Positions 1 to 8,857 of a DNA stretch of 54,492 bases are shown here, in pieces; the stretch's first letter is position 1, and every line of letters starts with the position of its first letter. The stretch lies in contig REAB01000057.1 of NCBI GenBank assembly GCA_004293645.1, positions 1 to 54,492 on the forward strand, read 5' to 3'. A program made the translations under genes and the position numbers. The stretch is from Cytophagia bacterium. GTDB lineage: Bacteria > Bacteroidota > Bacteroidia > Cytophagales > Spirosomataceae. The notes under the pieces are model-generated. The model worked only from the letters and a program-made list of their open reading frames with translations, had not been told where the DNA came from and did not search any database.

Positions 1-98
1 ACCAAATTGAGATTAAGGCGGGCAAAGAGCAAATCGTAAAGCAGCTTGACGTGAGTACCAAAACCTCGGACGTAGAGCGCAAAGTAACTGTGCAGTAA
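1..98 (+). CDS. C-terminal end of an unidentified protein (cut by window edge)
   Basis: Reading codons from base 3 gives 31 residues ending ...SDVERKVTVQ and a TAA stop at 96-98, followed within 20 bases by a strong terminator hairpin. That position supports a real gene end. The tail is polar and charged with no motif I recognise, so no function is assigned. The rest of the gene lies outside the window. Confidence 0.7.
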   Translation, partial: QIEIKAGKEQIVKQLDVSTKTSDVERKVTVQ

Positions 99-113
99 AC
101 TTACCCGTTTGCT

Positions 114-162
114 GAACCAACAAAAAAAGGAGGCCCGATTCGGCCTCCTTTTTTGTTGGTTC
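114..162 (+). terminator. Strong, possibly bidirectional, rho-independent terminator
   Basis: A nearly perfect inverted repeat: a 22-base arm (GAACCAAC, seven A, GGAGGCC) at 114-135, a 6-base loop, and the complementary arm (GGCCTCC, six T, GTTGGTTC) at 142-162. Only one A is unpaired. The GC-rich core followed by a T-run fits factor-independent termination of the gene ending at 98. The A-run on the other side would let it work in both directions. Confidence 0.9.
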
Positions 163-239
163 ATCTTTTATTTTGGGTAGTTTATCGGTGTTAATTGGTT
201 AAAAACACGGCCATTGGGTACTTTTGAGCCACAAACCTT

Positions 240-1271
240 TTGATACTTACGCACTTGGCAACTCCAAATTCTATCAATAAAGCCTTTTTTGACCGCACCG
301 AAATCAGTACGTGGGCGGTGGCCATCACCGTAATTGTGATCATGCATATAGATTATAAAACGGGCGAAATAACTTGGAAATGGGTTATAGCGGTCATATT
401 GGGGGCTTTTACCATTAGTCGTATTCAAAACTGGGCCATTCCTTACATTACGCAACGGGCAGGTTCGTGGACGGTGGGCAGAATAATAGGCGCGTACGTG
501 TTAGAGTCGGTGGTGGTGGCTACGGTGGTGAGTTTGGTGGTGGCGCGCCTCATGGAGTTTACGTATTCCAAACCCTTTTCGGTCAATACGTACATGGGCG
601 GTGTCATTTCTTTTTCGCTTTTTACACTCGTTATGACTTCTATTTTTGTAATCGAAGAGTTTATTACGCGCTGGCGTGGGTCGCTGTTGCAAGAACAAGA
701 ACTCAAACAAGCACTTTTGAAAGCCGAATTTGACAACTTAAAAAGTCAAGTAAATCCCCATTTTTTGTTCAATTCGCTCAATATTTTGAGCGCACTCATT
801 CCCGAAGACCCCAAAAACGCCGTGGGCATGGTAGAACGAATGTCGAAGGTGTTTCGGTATAATCTTCAAAACTCCGACCGCAACAGCATTGAGTTAGAAT
901 CAGAGCTGAAAATAGTGGACGCTTACTTATTTATTCACAAAATGCGTTTTGGCGATAATTTACAGTATAACATTAGCGTTTCGGCGGCCAAATTTCCCCT
1001 TTTAATTTTGACACAGGGCTTACTAACCCTCGTCGAAAACGCCCTCAAACACAACGAATGTTCGAGCGAAAACCCGCTGTTAATTGAGGTTTTTGATGAA
1101 AAAAAATGGATAGTGGTGCGCAATAACTACCAGCCCAAAAGCCGTCAATTTGTTGAATCGAACAACATTGGATTGGTCAATTTACAAACTCGCTATAGGC
1201 TTCTTACCACCGAACCAGTCATTATTGCGCAAGATGAAAAACATTTTACGGTCAAAATTCCTTTTATTTAA
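240..1271 (+). CDS. LytS/YehU-type sensor histidine kinase, four membrane segments
   Basis: 343 residues. Four hydrophobic segments (about residues 24-38, 46-63, 82-105 and 117-142) precede the His_kinase phospho-acceptor motif NPHFLFNSLN, with His at about residue 174. An HATPase N-box (LVENALKHN) lies near residue 262. This is the 5TM/4TM-LYT type of kinase, which phosphorylates a LytTR regulator; that partner follows at 1332. The start is uncertain. The frame opens with TTG at 240, after an in-frame stop at 225-227. The first ATG, at 342, would remove the first membrane segment, so I prefer TTG. The signal sensed is not visible from sequence. The pair probably forms a two-gene operon. Confidence 0.88.
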   Translation: MILTHLATPNSINKAFFDRTEISTWAVAITVIVIMHIDYKTGEITWKWVIAVILGAFTISRIQNWAIPYITQRAGSWTVGRIIGAYVLESVVVATVVSLVVARLMEFTYSKPFSVNTYMGGVISFSLFTLVMTSIFVIEEFITRWRGSLLQEQELKQALLKAEFDNLKSQVNPHFLFNSLNILSALIPEDPKNAVGMVERMSKVFRYNLQNSDRNSIELESELKIVDAYLFIHKMRFGDNLQYNISVSAAKFPLLILTQGLLTLVENALKHNECSSENPLLIEVFDEKKWIVVRNNYQPKSRQFVESNNIGLVNLQTRYRLLTTEPVIIAQDEKHFTVKIPFI

Positions 1272-1281
1272 CAATCGGATT

Positions 1282-1314
1282 AACGTCGGCGAGGTTCAAA
1301 ACCTCGTCGACGTT
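1282..1314 (+). repeat. Intergenic hairpin between kinase and regulator
   Basis: Arms AACGTCGGCGAGGTT (1282-1296) and AACCTCGTCGACGTT (1300-1314) pair over 15 bp with one G-U and a 3-base loop. No T-run follows, so it is unlikely to be a full terminator. It may stabilise or attenuate the kinase-regulator mRNA, or be a copy of a dispersed palindrome. No second copy was seen in the window. Confidence 0.7.
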
Positions 1315-1331
1315 GAACAACCCTAAAAACC

Positions 1332-2090
1332 ATGAAAATTTTAATTATTGAAGATGAGCCGCTGGCTGCCAGGCGCATGGAGTCGCTGGTGCGGGCGGTA
1401 CTGCCCGAAGCCATTGTTTTGGGCAAATTAGAAAGCATTCGCGCGTCTGTGAAGTGGTTTGAAAACAACCCACAGCCTGATTTGTTGTTTATGGACATTC
1501 AGCTGGCCGATGGGCTTTCGTTCGAGATTTTTCAGCAAGTTGCCGTTACTGCGCCCGTTATTTTTACCACCGCCTACGACGAGTACGCCCTCAAAGCCTT
1601 CAAGGTAAACAGCGTGGACTATCTGCTCAAACCCATTGAGGAACAGGAGCTTGCAGCGGCCATTGAAAAGTTTAAGAACCAACAAGCGCCTGCTAACCAA
1701 GACAAGATTGGCAAAGTACTGGAAACATTTTTGAGCAAACAGGCCGCAGAATGGAAAACCCGCTTTTTTTTAAAGCACGCCAATCGGTTTGAAGTAGTCG
1801 AAACGCACAATGTACTCTATCTTTTTGCCGAAGAAAAAGTGGTGTTTTTGGTGGCCGACGGTGCTAAAAAATACATTGTGGACGATACCCTCGACGAGGT
1901 AGAAACGAAGCTAAATCCCAAAGATTTTTTTAGAATTAACCGCAAGTATTTAACCCAAGCCAGTGCCATTGAGCGCATTGAGCCGCATTTTAACGGTCGC
2001 CTGAAAATAACCCTGCGCCTGCGCGACGACAACGACATTTACGTAAGCCGCGAAAAAGCCGATGCCTTCAAAAAATGGCTGGGAGCGTAG
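1332..2090 (+). CDS. LytTR-family response regulator
   Basis: 252 residues. The receiver domain (1-120) carries the acidic pocket IIEDEP, the phospho-acceptor Asp at about residue 55 in LLFMDIQ, a conserved T in FTTAYDEYA and the Lys in YLLKPI. A LytTR DNA-binding domain spans about 145-250 (F-x-R-I-NRKYLTQ, then YVSREKADAFKKWL). It binds DNA, typically at promoters with paired direct repeats, when phosphorylated by the kinase encoded upstream. The gap from the kinase is 60 bp and holds a hairpin. The target genes are not evident; the exopolysaccharide locus beyond parE is an obvious but unproven candidate. The gene ends 6 bp from the convergent parE stop. Confidence 0.92.
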   Translation: MKILIIEDEPLAARRMESLVRAVLPEAIVLGKLESIRASVKWFENNPQPDLLFMDIQLADGLSFEIFQQVAVTAPVIFTTAYDEYALKAFKVNSVDYLLKPIEEQELAAAIEKFKNQQAPANQDKIGKVLETFLSKQAAEWKTRFFLKHANRFEVVETHNVLYLFAEEKVVFLVADGAKKYIVDDTLDEVETKLNPKDFFRINRKYLTQASAIERIEPHFNGRLKITLRLRDDNDIYVSREKADAFKKWLGA

Positions 2091-2096
2091 TTGTTG

Positions 2097-3983
2097 CTAC
2101 GCGGCTACGTTATCCAAATCTAAAATATCTTTTTCAATGCGCAGGTTATCAATAATAAACCGCTGACGCTCAGGGGTATTTTTGCCCATAAAGTAGGTCA
2201 AGATTTTAGAAATGGTCGCATCTTTATCCAAAATAACGGGTTCTAAACGCATATCTTCACCAATAAAACGGCCAAACTCGTCGGGCGAAATCTCGCCCAA
2301 ACCTTTGAAGCGCGTAATTTCAACCCGCTTGTTACCCCCCAATTTTTTGATGGCGCGTTGGCGTTCTTCGTCGCTGTAGCAGTAAATAGTTTCTTTGTGG
2401 TTGCGCGGATTGCGTATCCTAAACAGCGGTGTTTGCAGCACATACACGTGGCCATTTCTGACTAAATCGGGAAAAAACTGCAAGAAAAACGTGAGCATCA
2501 GCAGCCTGATGTGCATACCGTCCACGTCGGCATCGGTCGAGATAACGATGCGGTTGTAGCGCAGGGTTTCCATGCCATCTTCAATGTCTAAGGCGTGTTG
2601 CAGCAAGTTAAATTCTTCGTTTTCGTACACCACTTTTTTGGTCATTCCAAAGCAGTTGAGGGGTTTGCCGCGCAAGCTAAAAACCGCCTGTGTTTGTACG
2701 TTTCGGGCTTTAGTAATGGAGCCGCTGGCCGAGTCGCCTTCGGTTATAAAAAGCGTGGTATTGAAGCGGTCTTCGTTTTTGAGGTCAATGAGGTGGGCGC
2801 GGCAGTCGCGGAGTTTTTTGTTGTGCAAATTGGCTTTTTTGGCGCGTTCGTTGGCCAATTTTCTAATACCCGACAGTTCTTTGCGCTCGCGTTCCGACTG
2901 CTCAATGCGCTTTTTCAACGCCTCTTTGACCGCAGGGTTCATGTGCAAATAGTTGTCGAGTTTTGACTTGATAAAATCATTGATAAAAGTCCTGATGGTA
3001 AGACTACTGGGGTCGGGCGAGATATTGCTTGACCCCAGTTTGGTTTTAGTTTGCGACTCAAAAACGGGTTCTTGCACTCGGATGCTCACCGCAGCCACTA
3101 TCGAAGCCCGCACATCTTCTACGGCATAGTCTTTGCCAAAATGCTCGCGCACGCAGTCCACCACCGACTGCCGAAAAGCCATGAGGTGCGTACCGCCCTG
3201 GGTGGTATATTGGCCGTTTACAAACGAGTAATATTCTTCGCCATATTGGTTGCCGTGGGTCATAGCTATCTCAATATCAGCACCTTTCAAATGAATAATT
3301 GGGTAACGAATGTCCTCTTCTTTGGCTTTGCCGCGCAGCAAATCCAGCAAGCCATTTTGTGAAACGAATTTTTGGCCGTTGAAATTGATAATCAAACCAG
3401 CGTTGAGATAGCAATAATTCCAAATCAAATTATCAAGAAATTGTGGTATAAAATGATAATTTTTGAAAATGGTGTTGTCTGGTTCAAACACCATCAACGT
3501 ACCATTTTTTTGCGTAGTTTCTTCCTCACCCGATTGGTTTATGAGTTCGCCTTTTTCAAATTCGGCCCATTTGGTTTTGCCATCTCTAAACGACTGCACC
3601 CGAAAATGATTGGAAAGCGCATTGACGGCCTTGGTACCTACGCCGTTTAGCCCCACCGACTTTTGAAACGCCCCCGAGTCGTATTTACCGCCCGTGTTTA
3701 TTTTTGAGACGCAATCTACCACTTTTCCGAGCGGAATGCCGCGCCCATTGTCGCGGATTTCAACGCGGTGTTCTGATATTTTGATGTCAATGTTTTTACC
3801 AAAACCCATGGTATGCTCATCAATAGAGTTGTCCATGATTTCTTTTACTAACACATAAATACCATCGTCGGCGGCAGCGCCGTCGCCGAGTTTTCCAATG
3901 TACATACCTGGGCGCAGGCGAATGTGTTCTTTCCAATCAAGCGAGCGAATGCTACTTTCGTCGTATTTTACTGTTTCGGCCAT
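2097..3983 (-). CDS. parE: Topoisomerase IV subunit B (ParE / GyrB-like)
   Basis: 628 residues from the ATG at 3983. An upstream extension in the same frame exists but has no family similarity. GHKL ATPase motifs: [10 protein letters not shown] (catalytic Glu48, Asn52), DNGRGIP and [14 protein letters not shown] transducer domain follows, then TOPRIM with [10 protein letters not shown] (Glu near 415) and STDADVDG (Asp cluster near 484), and the [13 protein letters not shown] motif. With ParC it makes a type II topoisomerase that decatenates chromosomes. Length and the N-terminal sequence fit Bacteroidota ParE better than GyrB, but a tree would be needed to be sure. parC is not in the window. 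It is convergent with the LytTR regulator and divergent from the exopolysaccharide locus. Confidence 0.9.
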   Translation of the reverse strand: MAETVKYDESSIRSLDWKEHIRLRPGMYIGKLGDGAAADDGIYVLVKEIMDNSIDEHTMGFGKNIDIKISEHRVEIRDNGRGIPLGKVVDCVSKINTGGKYDSGAFQKSVGLNGVGTKAVNALSNHFRVQSFRDGKTKWAEFEKGELINQSGEEETTQKNGTLMVFEPDNTIFKNYHFIPQFLDNLIWNYCYLNAGLIINFNGQKFVSQNGLLDLLRGKAKEEDIRYPIIHLKGADIEIAMTHGNQYGEEYYSFVNGQYTTQGGTHLMAFRQSVVDCVREHFGKDYAVEDVRASIVAAVSIRVQEPVFESQTKTKLGSSNISPDPSSLTIRTFINDFIKSKLDNYLHMNPAVKEALKKRIEQSERERKELSGIRKLANERAKKANLHNKKLRDCRAHLIDLKNEDRFNTTLFITEGDSASGSITKARNVQTQAVFSLRGKPLNCFGMTKKVVYENEEFNLLQHALDIEDGMETLRYNRIVISTDADVDGMHIRLLMLTFFLQFFPDLVRNGHVYVLQTPLFRIRNPRNHKETIYCYSDEERQRAIKKLGGNKRVEITRFKGLGEISPDEFGRFIGEDMRLEPVILDKDATISKILTYFMGKNTPERQRFIIDNLRIEKDILDLDNVAA

Positions 3984-4349
3984 GTAGATTTGTTTTTTGG
4001 GTAAACGGCAGGGCAATTTGCACAGAATAGAGGCGTTGTTCCAAACAAGTTCTCAAAAAATTTATACACCAAATTTGGTTTTGTATTGAATTATAAACTT
4101 ACTTTGTAATTCAAAGTTCTTTTTGGTTGTCAATTCTTGCAAAAATGTATAGTTAATATGTGCGTTTTGTACATATCGGAAAAGTTATACAATAAGCGTA
4201 AATAATGGTCAAAAACAAGAAAAAAGTTTAAATCCTTAAAAAAGTTACGTTACTTTGTTGCCCCGTTTACGTTGATAATAAAGGCACTTGAGTAGCTATT
4301 TCAAATCCAGTGTAATCCTTTTTATTTCGTTTTTACATTAACCAAATTT
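3984..4349. promoter_or_regulatory. Divergent control region between parE and the polysaccharide locus
   Basis: 366 AT-rich bases with no credible gene; both flanking genes must be transcribed from here. Three palindromes are visible: ACCAAATTTGGT (4068-4079), ACTTTG-TAATT-CAAAGT (4101-4117) and ATATGTGC-N5-GTACATAT (4156-4176, one mismatch). TTACTTTG at 4250-4257 resembles the Bacteroidota -7 element TAnnTTTG but lacks a clear -33 TTG. The palindromes are possible operators; no regulator can be named. Confidence 0.45.
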
Positions 4350-6848
4350 ATGAAAAAGACACAATCGTTTGTTTCCTTTCTTGCATTAAAGCATTTTGTT
4401 AGTGGTGTTGTGTTGGCTACTTTTTTGGTAAGCAACGTTTGGGCACAAGTGCCATCTGCGCCGTCGGCCCCTGCGCCAAGCCAACCCGCTGGCAACCAAG
4501 GCCGCCCGTCGGGCCAACCCGCTGGCAATCAAGGTCGCCCGTCGGGCCAACCCGCTGGTACTGCACCAAGTAGCACTACTCCACAAGCTACCAACGGCAA
4601 CCAAACCACCAACACCACCGACACGCCCGATGTAAATGCCGATAAAATAGAAAAGGTAAAAGAAACAGGCTTAAAAACTACTATTAAAGGCGATTCGGTT
4701 GAGCAAGCCCAAAAAGCCAAACTACAAGCCTTGCGCAATAAGATTTTTGGCACGCAGATCTTTAACAACCCCAATCTTACTTTTACCCCTTCTTCAAACA
4801 TAGCAACTCCACGCGACTATACCATTGGGCCGAAGGACAATTTGACAGTGTATATTTATGGTTATTCGCAAAATACCATTGAGTTGGCTGTAACTTCTGA
4901 AGGCTTCGTATCCATACCGCGCGTTGGGCTGGTGCAGTTGAGTGGCCGTACCATTGATCAAGCGCAAAAAGAATTGATTCAACGTTTGTCGCCCTATTAT
5001 TACAATTTAGGAATGCCCAACGCGCCTGGCGCAAGTACTTATTTGCAAATTGCGCTGGCTCAAATTCGTACCATCCGCGTAACCGTACTGGGCGAGGTTA
5101 TTACGCCTGGCACTTACAATATTTCTTCTTTATCGACGGCATTGGACGCGCTCTATTCAACGGGCGGCCCCAACGAATTGGGTTCGTTTCGGGAAATAAA
5201 AGTAGTACGCAAGAACAAGCCAGTTGCTACCATAGATTTATATGAGCAGGTATTGACGGGTTCTTTATCTACCGACGTTCGCTTGCAAGACAACGATGTT
5301 ATATTTGTAGCACCTTACAAAAAAAGAATTGAACTCAAAGGAACTTTCAAACGCCCTGGTCTGTACGAGCTGTTGCCCACCGATACTTTCAGAAAAGCCC
5401 TTGAATTTGCGGGAGGTTTTAATGAGGTTGCCTACACCGCCCGGTTGTTGATATACGGCATTACAGCCCGCGAACGCCGCGTAACCGATTTGTCGTCAAA
5501 AGAATTTGACACCTATATTCCTTCAAATGGCGATGAAATTTTGGCCGACGAAGTCTTGACCCGTTACGAAAACATGGTTACCATCACTGGCCCTGTGTTT
5601 AGACCTGGGTTTTATTCGTTGGAAAGCAACAAAACACTGCTGCAACTCATCAAAAGTGCCGATGGTTTGAAAGGGGAAGCTTTTATTGGCCGTATCAACG
5701 TAGTTCGTACCCGCGAAGATTTGTCGGTAGAAACAATTTCGTTGAATTTGGCCGATATGATAAACGGCAAAACCAGCGATTTGCAACTCATGCGCGAAGA
5801 CCAGATTATTATTCCTTCTAAGTTTGAACTGCGCGAGCCTGCTGTTATTACCATACGCGGCGAAGTAAACAAAGGGTCTCTGGAAATGCCCTTCAATACC
5901 AATATGACCGTCGAAGATGTAGTGCTGCAAGCGGGTGGTTTTAAGGAAGCTGCCGCCAATACGCAAATTGAAGTAGTGCGCCGCCGCCGCGATGTCAATT
6001 TACAATTATCTGATGCCGCCATATCAAAGGTTTTTTTGGTAAATGTAAACCCCGACCTAACCCTCGATGCCGACGATAGCCGATTTGTGCTGGAACCTTA
6101 CGACGAAATCATTGTGCGGCCTGCTTCCAATTATCAATCTCAGACTTTCATTACTGTAAAGGGCGAAGTGTTGAATCCTGGCGAGTACGGCCTCAAAACA
6201 AAAGACGAAAAAATATCAGACCTTGTTAAACGTTCTGGTGGCCTTACTGCCCAAGCCTACGAGCGGGGTGCTACGCTGCGCCGCACTGTGGCCCTGAGCG
6301 AGGAAGAGTTAGCGGTTCGTAATAAATCAATTCTTGCCATTGGCGACGATGCAAAAAAAGGTAAGTTTGAAGCAGAAACCGTAACAGCCACAACGCAAGA
6401 TGCCATTGGTATTGATTTGGAACGAATCATGAAAGATCCAGGCGGCCGCGAAGACATGATTTTGCAAGATGGCGATATCCTTGATATTCCCAAGCGTTTA
6501 GAAACGGTGCGTTTGCAAGGCCAAGTGCTTCACCCAGCTACTGTCAAATACCGCGTCGGCGATAGCTTTACCGATTATATTTCGCAGGCGGGCGGTTTTA
6601 CGCGTGGCTCGCTGCGCCGCAAGTCGTACGTTATTTACCCCAATGGCTCAGTTGACCGCACGCGGAAGTTCTTGTTTTTCAATATTTATCCCCGTGTAGA
6701 GCCTGGCTCCGACGTGATTGTGCCAAATCGCACCGCATCAGATTTGTTGGAAGCCCAACAAGCAGCGCAGTCAATCATTGGCCTATCGCAAACGGTACTG
6801 TTACTTTTCACCTCAATAATAGCAATTACGTCTTTTAGTAAAAAATAG
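4350..6848 (+). CDS. Wza-like polysaccharide export protein with multiple SLBB domains
   Basis: 832 residues, more than twice the length of E. coli Wza (about 380). A signal peptide (about 1-33, ending VSNVWAQ) precedes a Pro/Gly/Gln-rich linker made of tandem repeats. A Poly_export domain (about 150-240, with YTIGPKDNLTVYIYG) follows. Then come about six SLBB-type modules recognisable by recurring V-x-G-x-V-x-x-P-G-x-Y lines such as VLGEVITPGTYNI and VKGEVLNPGEYGL. A C-terminal hydrophobic segment (about 808-826) may anchor it in a membrane. It should form the outer-membrane or periplasm-spanning channel for the glycan built by the genes downstream, and is first in the locus, 25 bp before the Wzz-like gene. 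The long SLBB array is common in Bacteroidota. Confidence 0.92.
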   Translation: MKKTQSFVSFLALKHFVSGVVLATFLVSNVWAQVPSAPSAPAPSQPAGNQGRPSGQPAGNQGRPSGQPAGTAPSSTTPQATNGNQTTNTTDTPDVNADKIEKVKETGLKTTIKGDSVEQAQKAKLQALRNKIFGTQIFNNPNLTFTPSSNIATPRDYTIGPKDNLTVYIYGYSQNTIELAVTSEGFVSIPRVGLVQLSGRTIDQAQKELIQRLSPYYYNLGMPNAPGASTYLQIALAQIRTIRVTVLGEVITPGTYNISSLSTALDALYSTGGPNELGSFREIKVVRKNKPVATIDLYEQVLTGSLSTDVRLQDNDVIFVAPYKKRIELKGTFKRPGLYELLPTDTFRKALEFAGGFNEVAYTARLLIYGITARERRVTDLSSKEFDTYIPSNGDEILADEVLTRYENMVTITGPVFRPGFYSLESNKTLLQLIKSADGLKGEAFIGRINVVRTREDLSVETISLNLADMINGKTSDLQLMREDQIIIPSKFELREPAVITIRGEVNKGSLEMPFNTNMTVEDVVLQAGGFKEAAANTQIEVVRRRRDVNLQLSDAAISKVFLVNVNPDLTLDADDSRFVLEPYDEIIVRPASNYQSQTFITVKGEVLNPGEYGLKTKDEKISDLVKRSGGLTAQAYERGATLRRTVALSEEELAVRNKSILAIGDDAKKGKFEAETVTATTQDAIGIDLERIMKDPGGREDMILQDGDILDIPKRLETVRLQGQVLHPATVKYRVGDSFTDYISQAGGFTRGSLRRKSYVIYPNGSVDRTRKFLFFNIYPRVEPGSDVIVPNRTASDLLEAQQAAQSIIGLSQTVLLLFTSIIAITSFSKK
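4482..4559 (+). repeat. 33-bp in-frame tandem repeat in the export protein linker
   Basis: Two full 33-bp units (4482-4514 and 4515-4547) and a third partial unit, each coding QPAGNQGRPSG. The units differ by only a couple of bases, which suggests recent slippage. The period is a multiple of three, so copy-number changes would alter linker length without a frameshift. Confidence 0.9.
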
Positions 6849-6873
6849 TTTCGCATTAAAAAGTAGCCAAATT

Positions 6874-7965
6874 ATGGAACAACAAAATCAAAACGCGCTC
6901 GCCCCCAAAGCGCTCATTCTGAAGTTTATTGAGATAAAAAACAATATTTTAAAATATTGGTGGGTCGTTGCTTTGTTGGTGCTTGTGGGTGGGGGCATTG
7001 GATTCTACATAGACTCAACCCTCGTCAAGCACGACAAATACATGGCTTCTATTACCTTCAGTGTGAGCGGTGGTAGCGGGCAAGAAATGGGCGGCGGTTT
7101 CGGCAGCTTGCTGGGAATGCAAATGCAAAGTGGCGGAGACGGCAATTTGTTTGCGGGCGAAAACCTGTTTTATATGCTCAAAACCCGTCCCGTTTTGGAG
7201 CGGGCACTCTTGACCCCAGTTGACATGGGCAACGGTAAGCAGGAGCTTTTTATTAATTATTACATTGATTCAACCTTTGTAAAACAAGACGACTGGGAAC
7301 CCTACGACTCGCCCTTTCTGAAAATACGCATTAAACCAGGTACTTTACCCAGCAAATTGACCTTGATTGAGCAACAAATGGTAGATTTTATTGTTTATCG
7401 AGTGCGCAGAGAAACTGAGATTACTGTTTTAAACACCAAGACCTCGTTTATAGAGCTACGGAGCAAACTCGAACACGAGCTACTCTCAAAGGCTTGGCTT
7501 GAATTGTTGCTGGAAACTATGCAAGCACGCTACCAAGAAACTCAAACACGCAAGTCTTACAAAATGCTCCGTAACATGGAAAAACGGGCTGATTCGTTGG
7601 CCAGGATGTTGAACAGTAGCGAAAGCCAATTGGCGAGAGTTACCGACCTAAACGAAATGGTGGTAGATCCAACGGCAAAAGTGCAAGAATTACGCATAGG
7701 TCGCAAATCTAGCTTCATTAGTTCACTTTATTTAGAAACCCAGCGCAGCATTGAAAACCTACGCATGACAATTATCAAAGAAACGCCCCTTTTTACAGTC
7801 ATTGAGCCTGTTCACTTGCCGCTCGAAGTAAGTAAATTTGAATTGCAAAACATGAAATTTGGCATTGCAATTGGGCTATTTTTGGCAATTATCATCATTA
7901 TACTTCGCCAAACCTACCTCGATGCCATGAAAGAATTGAAGCCCATAATCACCAAAAAACAATAG
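6874..7965 (+). CDS. Wzz/chain-length-determinant family polysaccharide co-polymerase
   Basis: 363 residues. The two-helix Wzz topology is clear: a membrane segment near 34-54 (YWWVVALLVLVGGGIGFYI) and another near 328-348 (FGIAIGLFLAIIIIILRQTY), with a mainly helical periplasmic part between. A Gly/Met-rich stretch at about 66-92 takes the place of the usual compact loop. No C-terminal tyrosine-kinase domain or Tyr cluster is present, so this is a PCP without the autokinase. It likely sets glycan length or couples the inner-membrane exporter to the Wza-like protein encoded 25 bp upstream. Confidence 0.85.
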   Translation: MEQQNQNALAPKALILKFIEIKNNILKYWWVVALLVLVGGGIGFYIDSTLVKHDKYMASITFSVSGGSGQEMGGGFGSLLGMQMQSGGDGNLFAGENLFYMLKTRPVLERALLTPVDMGNGKQELFINYYIDSTFVKQDDWEPYDSPFLKIRIKPGTLPSKLTLIEQQMVDFIVYRVRRETEITVLNTKTSFIELRSKLEHELLSKAWLELLLETMQARYQETQTRKSYKMLRNMEKRADSLARMLNSSESQLARVTDLNEMVVDPTAKVQELRIGRKSSFISSLYLETQRSIENLRMTIIKETPLFTVIEPVHLPLEVSKFELQNMKFGIAIGLFLAIIIIILRQTYLDAMKELKPIITKKQ

Positions 7966-7979
7966 ATATTATCCACATT

Positions 7980-8822
7980 ATGGCTCAAGCAGAGGAAATA
8001 GTTATTAAACCAGGCCACGCCGCCAAAAACTATTGGCGCGATTTATTGAAGAGCCGTGAGTTGCTCTGGATTTTGGCCAAGCGCGACCTGTCGGTTCGGT
8101 ACAAACAAACTACCATTGGAGCTGGCTGGGCCTTGATTCGGCCTTTTGCCACTACTATTGTGATGGTTTTTGCGTTTGGGAAAGTAGCCAAATTAAAAGG
8201 CGACCTCGGCGTGCCTTACCCGCTTATGGTGCTGGCAGGCATTACTATTTGGAGTCTGTTTGCTAATACTTTTACGCAGATTAGCCACAGTATTTTGCTC
8301 AATTCCAATCTGATTACCAAAGTGTATTTCCCGCGCTTGGTGATGCCGCTGAGTTCGGTGGTGGTCGGGCTGGTAGATTTTCTGATTTCGCTCATGCTTT
8401 TTGTAATTGTAGCGTTTTGGTACCAATATTTTCCTACCGAAAACTTGATATACCTTCCCCTTTTTGTATTGCTAACGTTGCTGTCTTCGTTGGCCTTTGG
8501 GTTGTTTTTTTCGGTTGTTAATGTGCGGTTTAGAGACATTGCCCAATTGGTGCCTTTTTTAGTGCAAATCGGTTTTTATGCTTGCCCCATTGCGTACAGC
8601 AGCAGCCAAGTAGAGATGAGCCGCCAAGTGTGGTGGTACGATTTTTATTACCTCAACCCCATGGTGGGTATCATTGATGGTTTCAAGTGGTGCTTGCTCG
8701 GCAATGCCTCCTTTTTCAGAGTGGAAAGCCTTTACAGCACCGTTGGCTTCGTTGCGGTGGTACTTTCAATCGCAATTTACTATTTCAGACGCCAAGAAAA
8801 TTCATTTGTTGACTACATTTGA
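7980..8822 (+). CDS. wzm: ABC-2 type polysaccharide export permease (Wzm-like)
   Basis: 280 residues with six hydrophobic segments typical of ABC2_membrane proteins. The cytoplasmic N-terminus contains the family signature RELLWILAKRDLSVRYKQT, followed by GAGWALIRPF. It forms the inner-membrane pore that carries undecaprenyl-linked O-antigen or capsule glycan. The ATPase partner is encoded 35 bp downstream. The presence of Wzm/Wzt means an ABC-dependent rather than a Wzx/Wzy route. Confidence 0.92.
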   Translation: MAQAEEIVIKPGHAAKNYWRDLLKSRELLWILAKRDLSVRYKQTTIGAGWALIRPFATTIVMVFAFGKVAKLKGDLGVPYPLMVLAGITIWSLFANTFTQISHSILLNSNLITKVYFPRLVMPLSSVVVGLVDFLISLMLFVIVAFWYQYFPTENLIYLPLFVLLTLLSSLAFGLFFSVVNVRFRDIAQLVPFLVQIGFYACPIAYSSSQVEMSRQVWWYDFYYLNPMVGIIDGFKWCLLGNASFFRVESLYSTVGFVAVVLSIAIYYFRRQENSFVDYI

Positions 8823-8857
8823 TTACTTTTGGGGCGTATTAATGAGATAAGTACCGC

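Noticed and set aside
4068-4176. Firm operator assignment for the palindromes upstream of the polysaccharide locus
   Set aside because: The palindromes are short and AT-rich, and no cognate regulator can be identified; they are listed only as possible sites.
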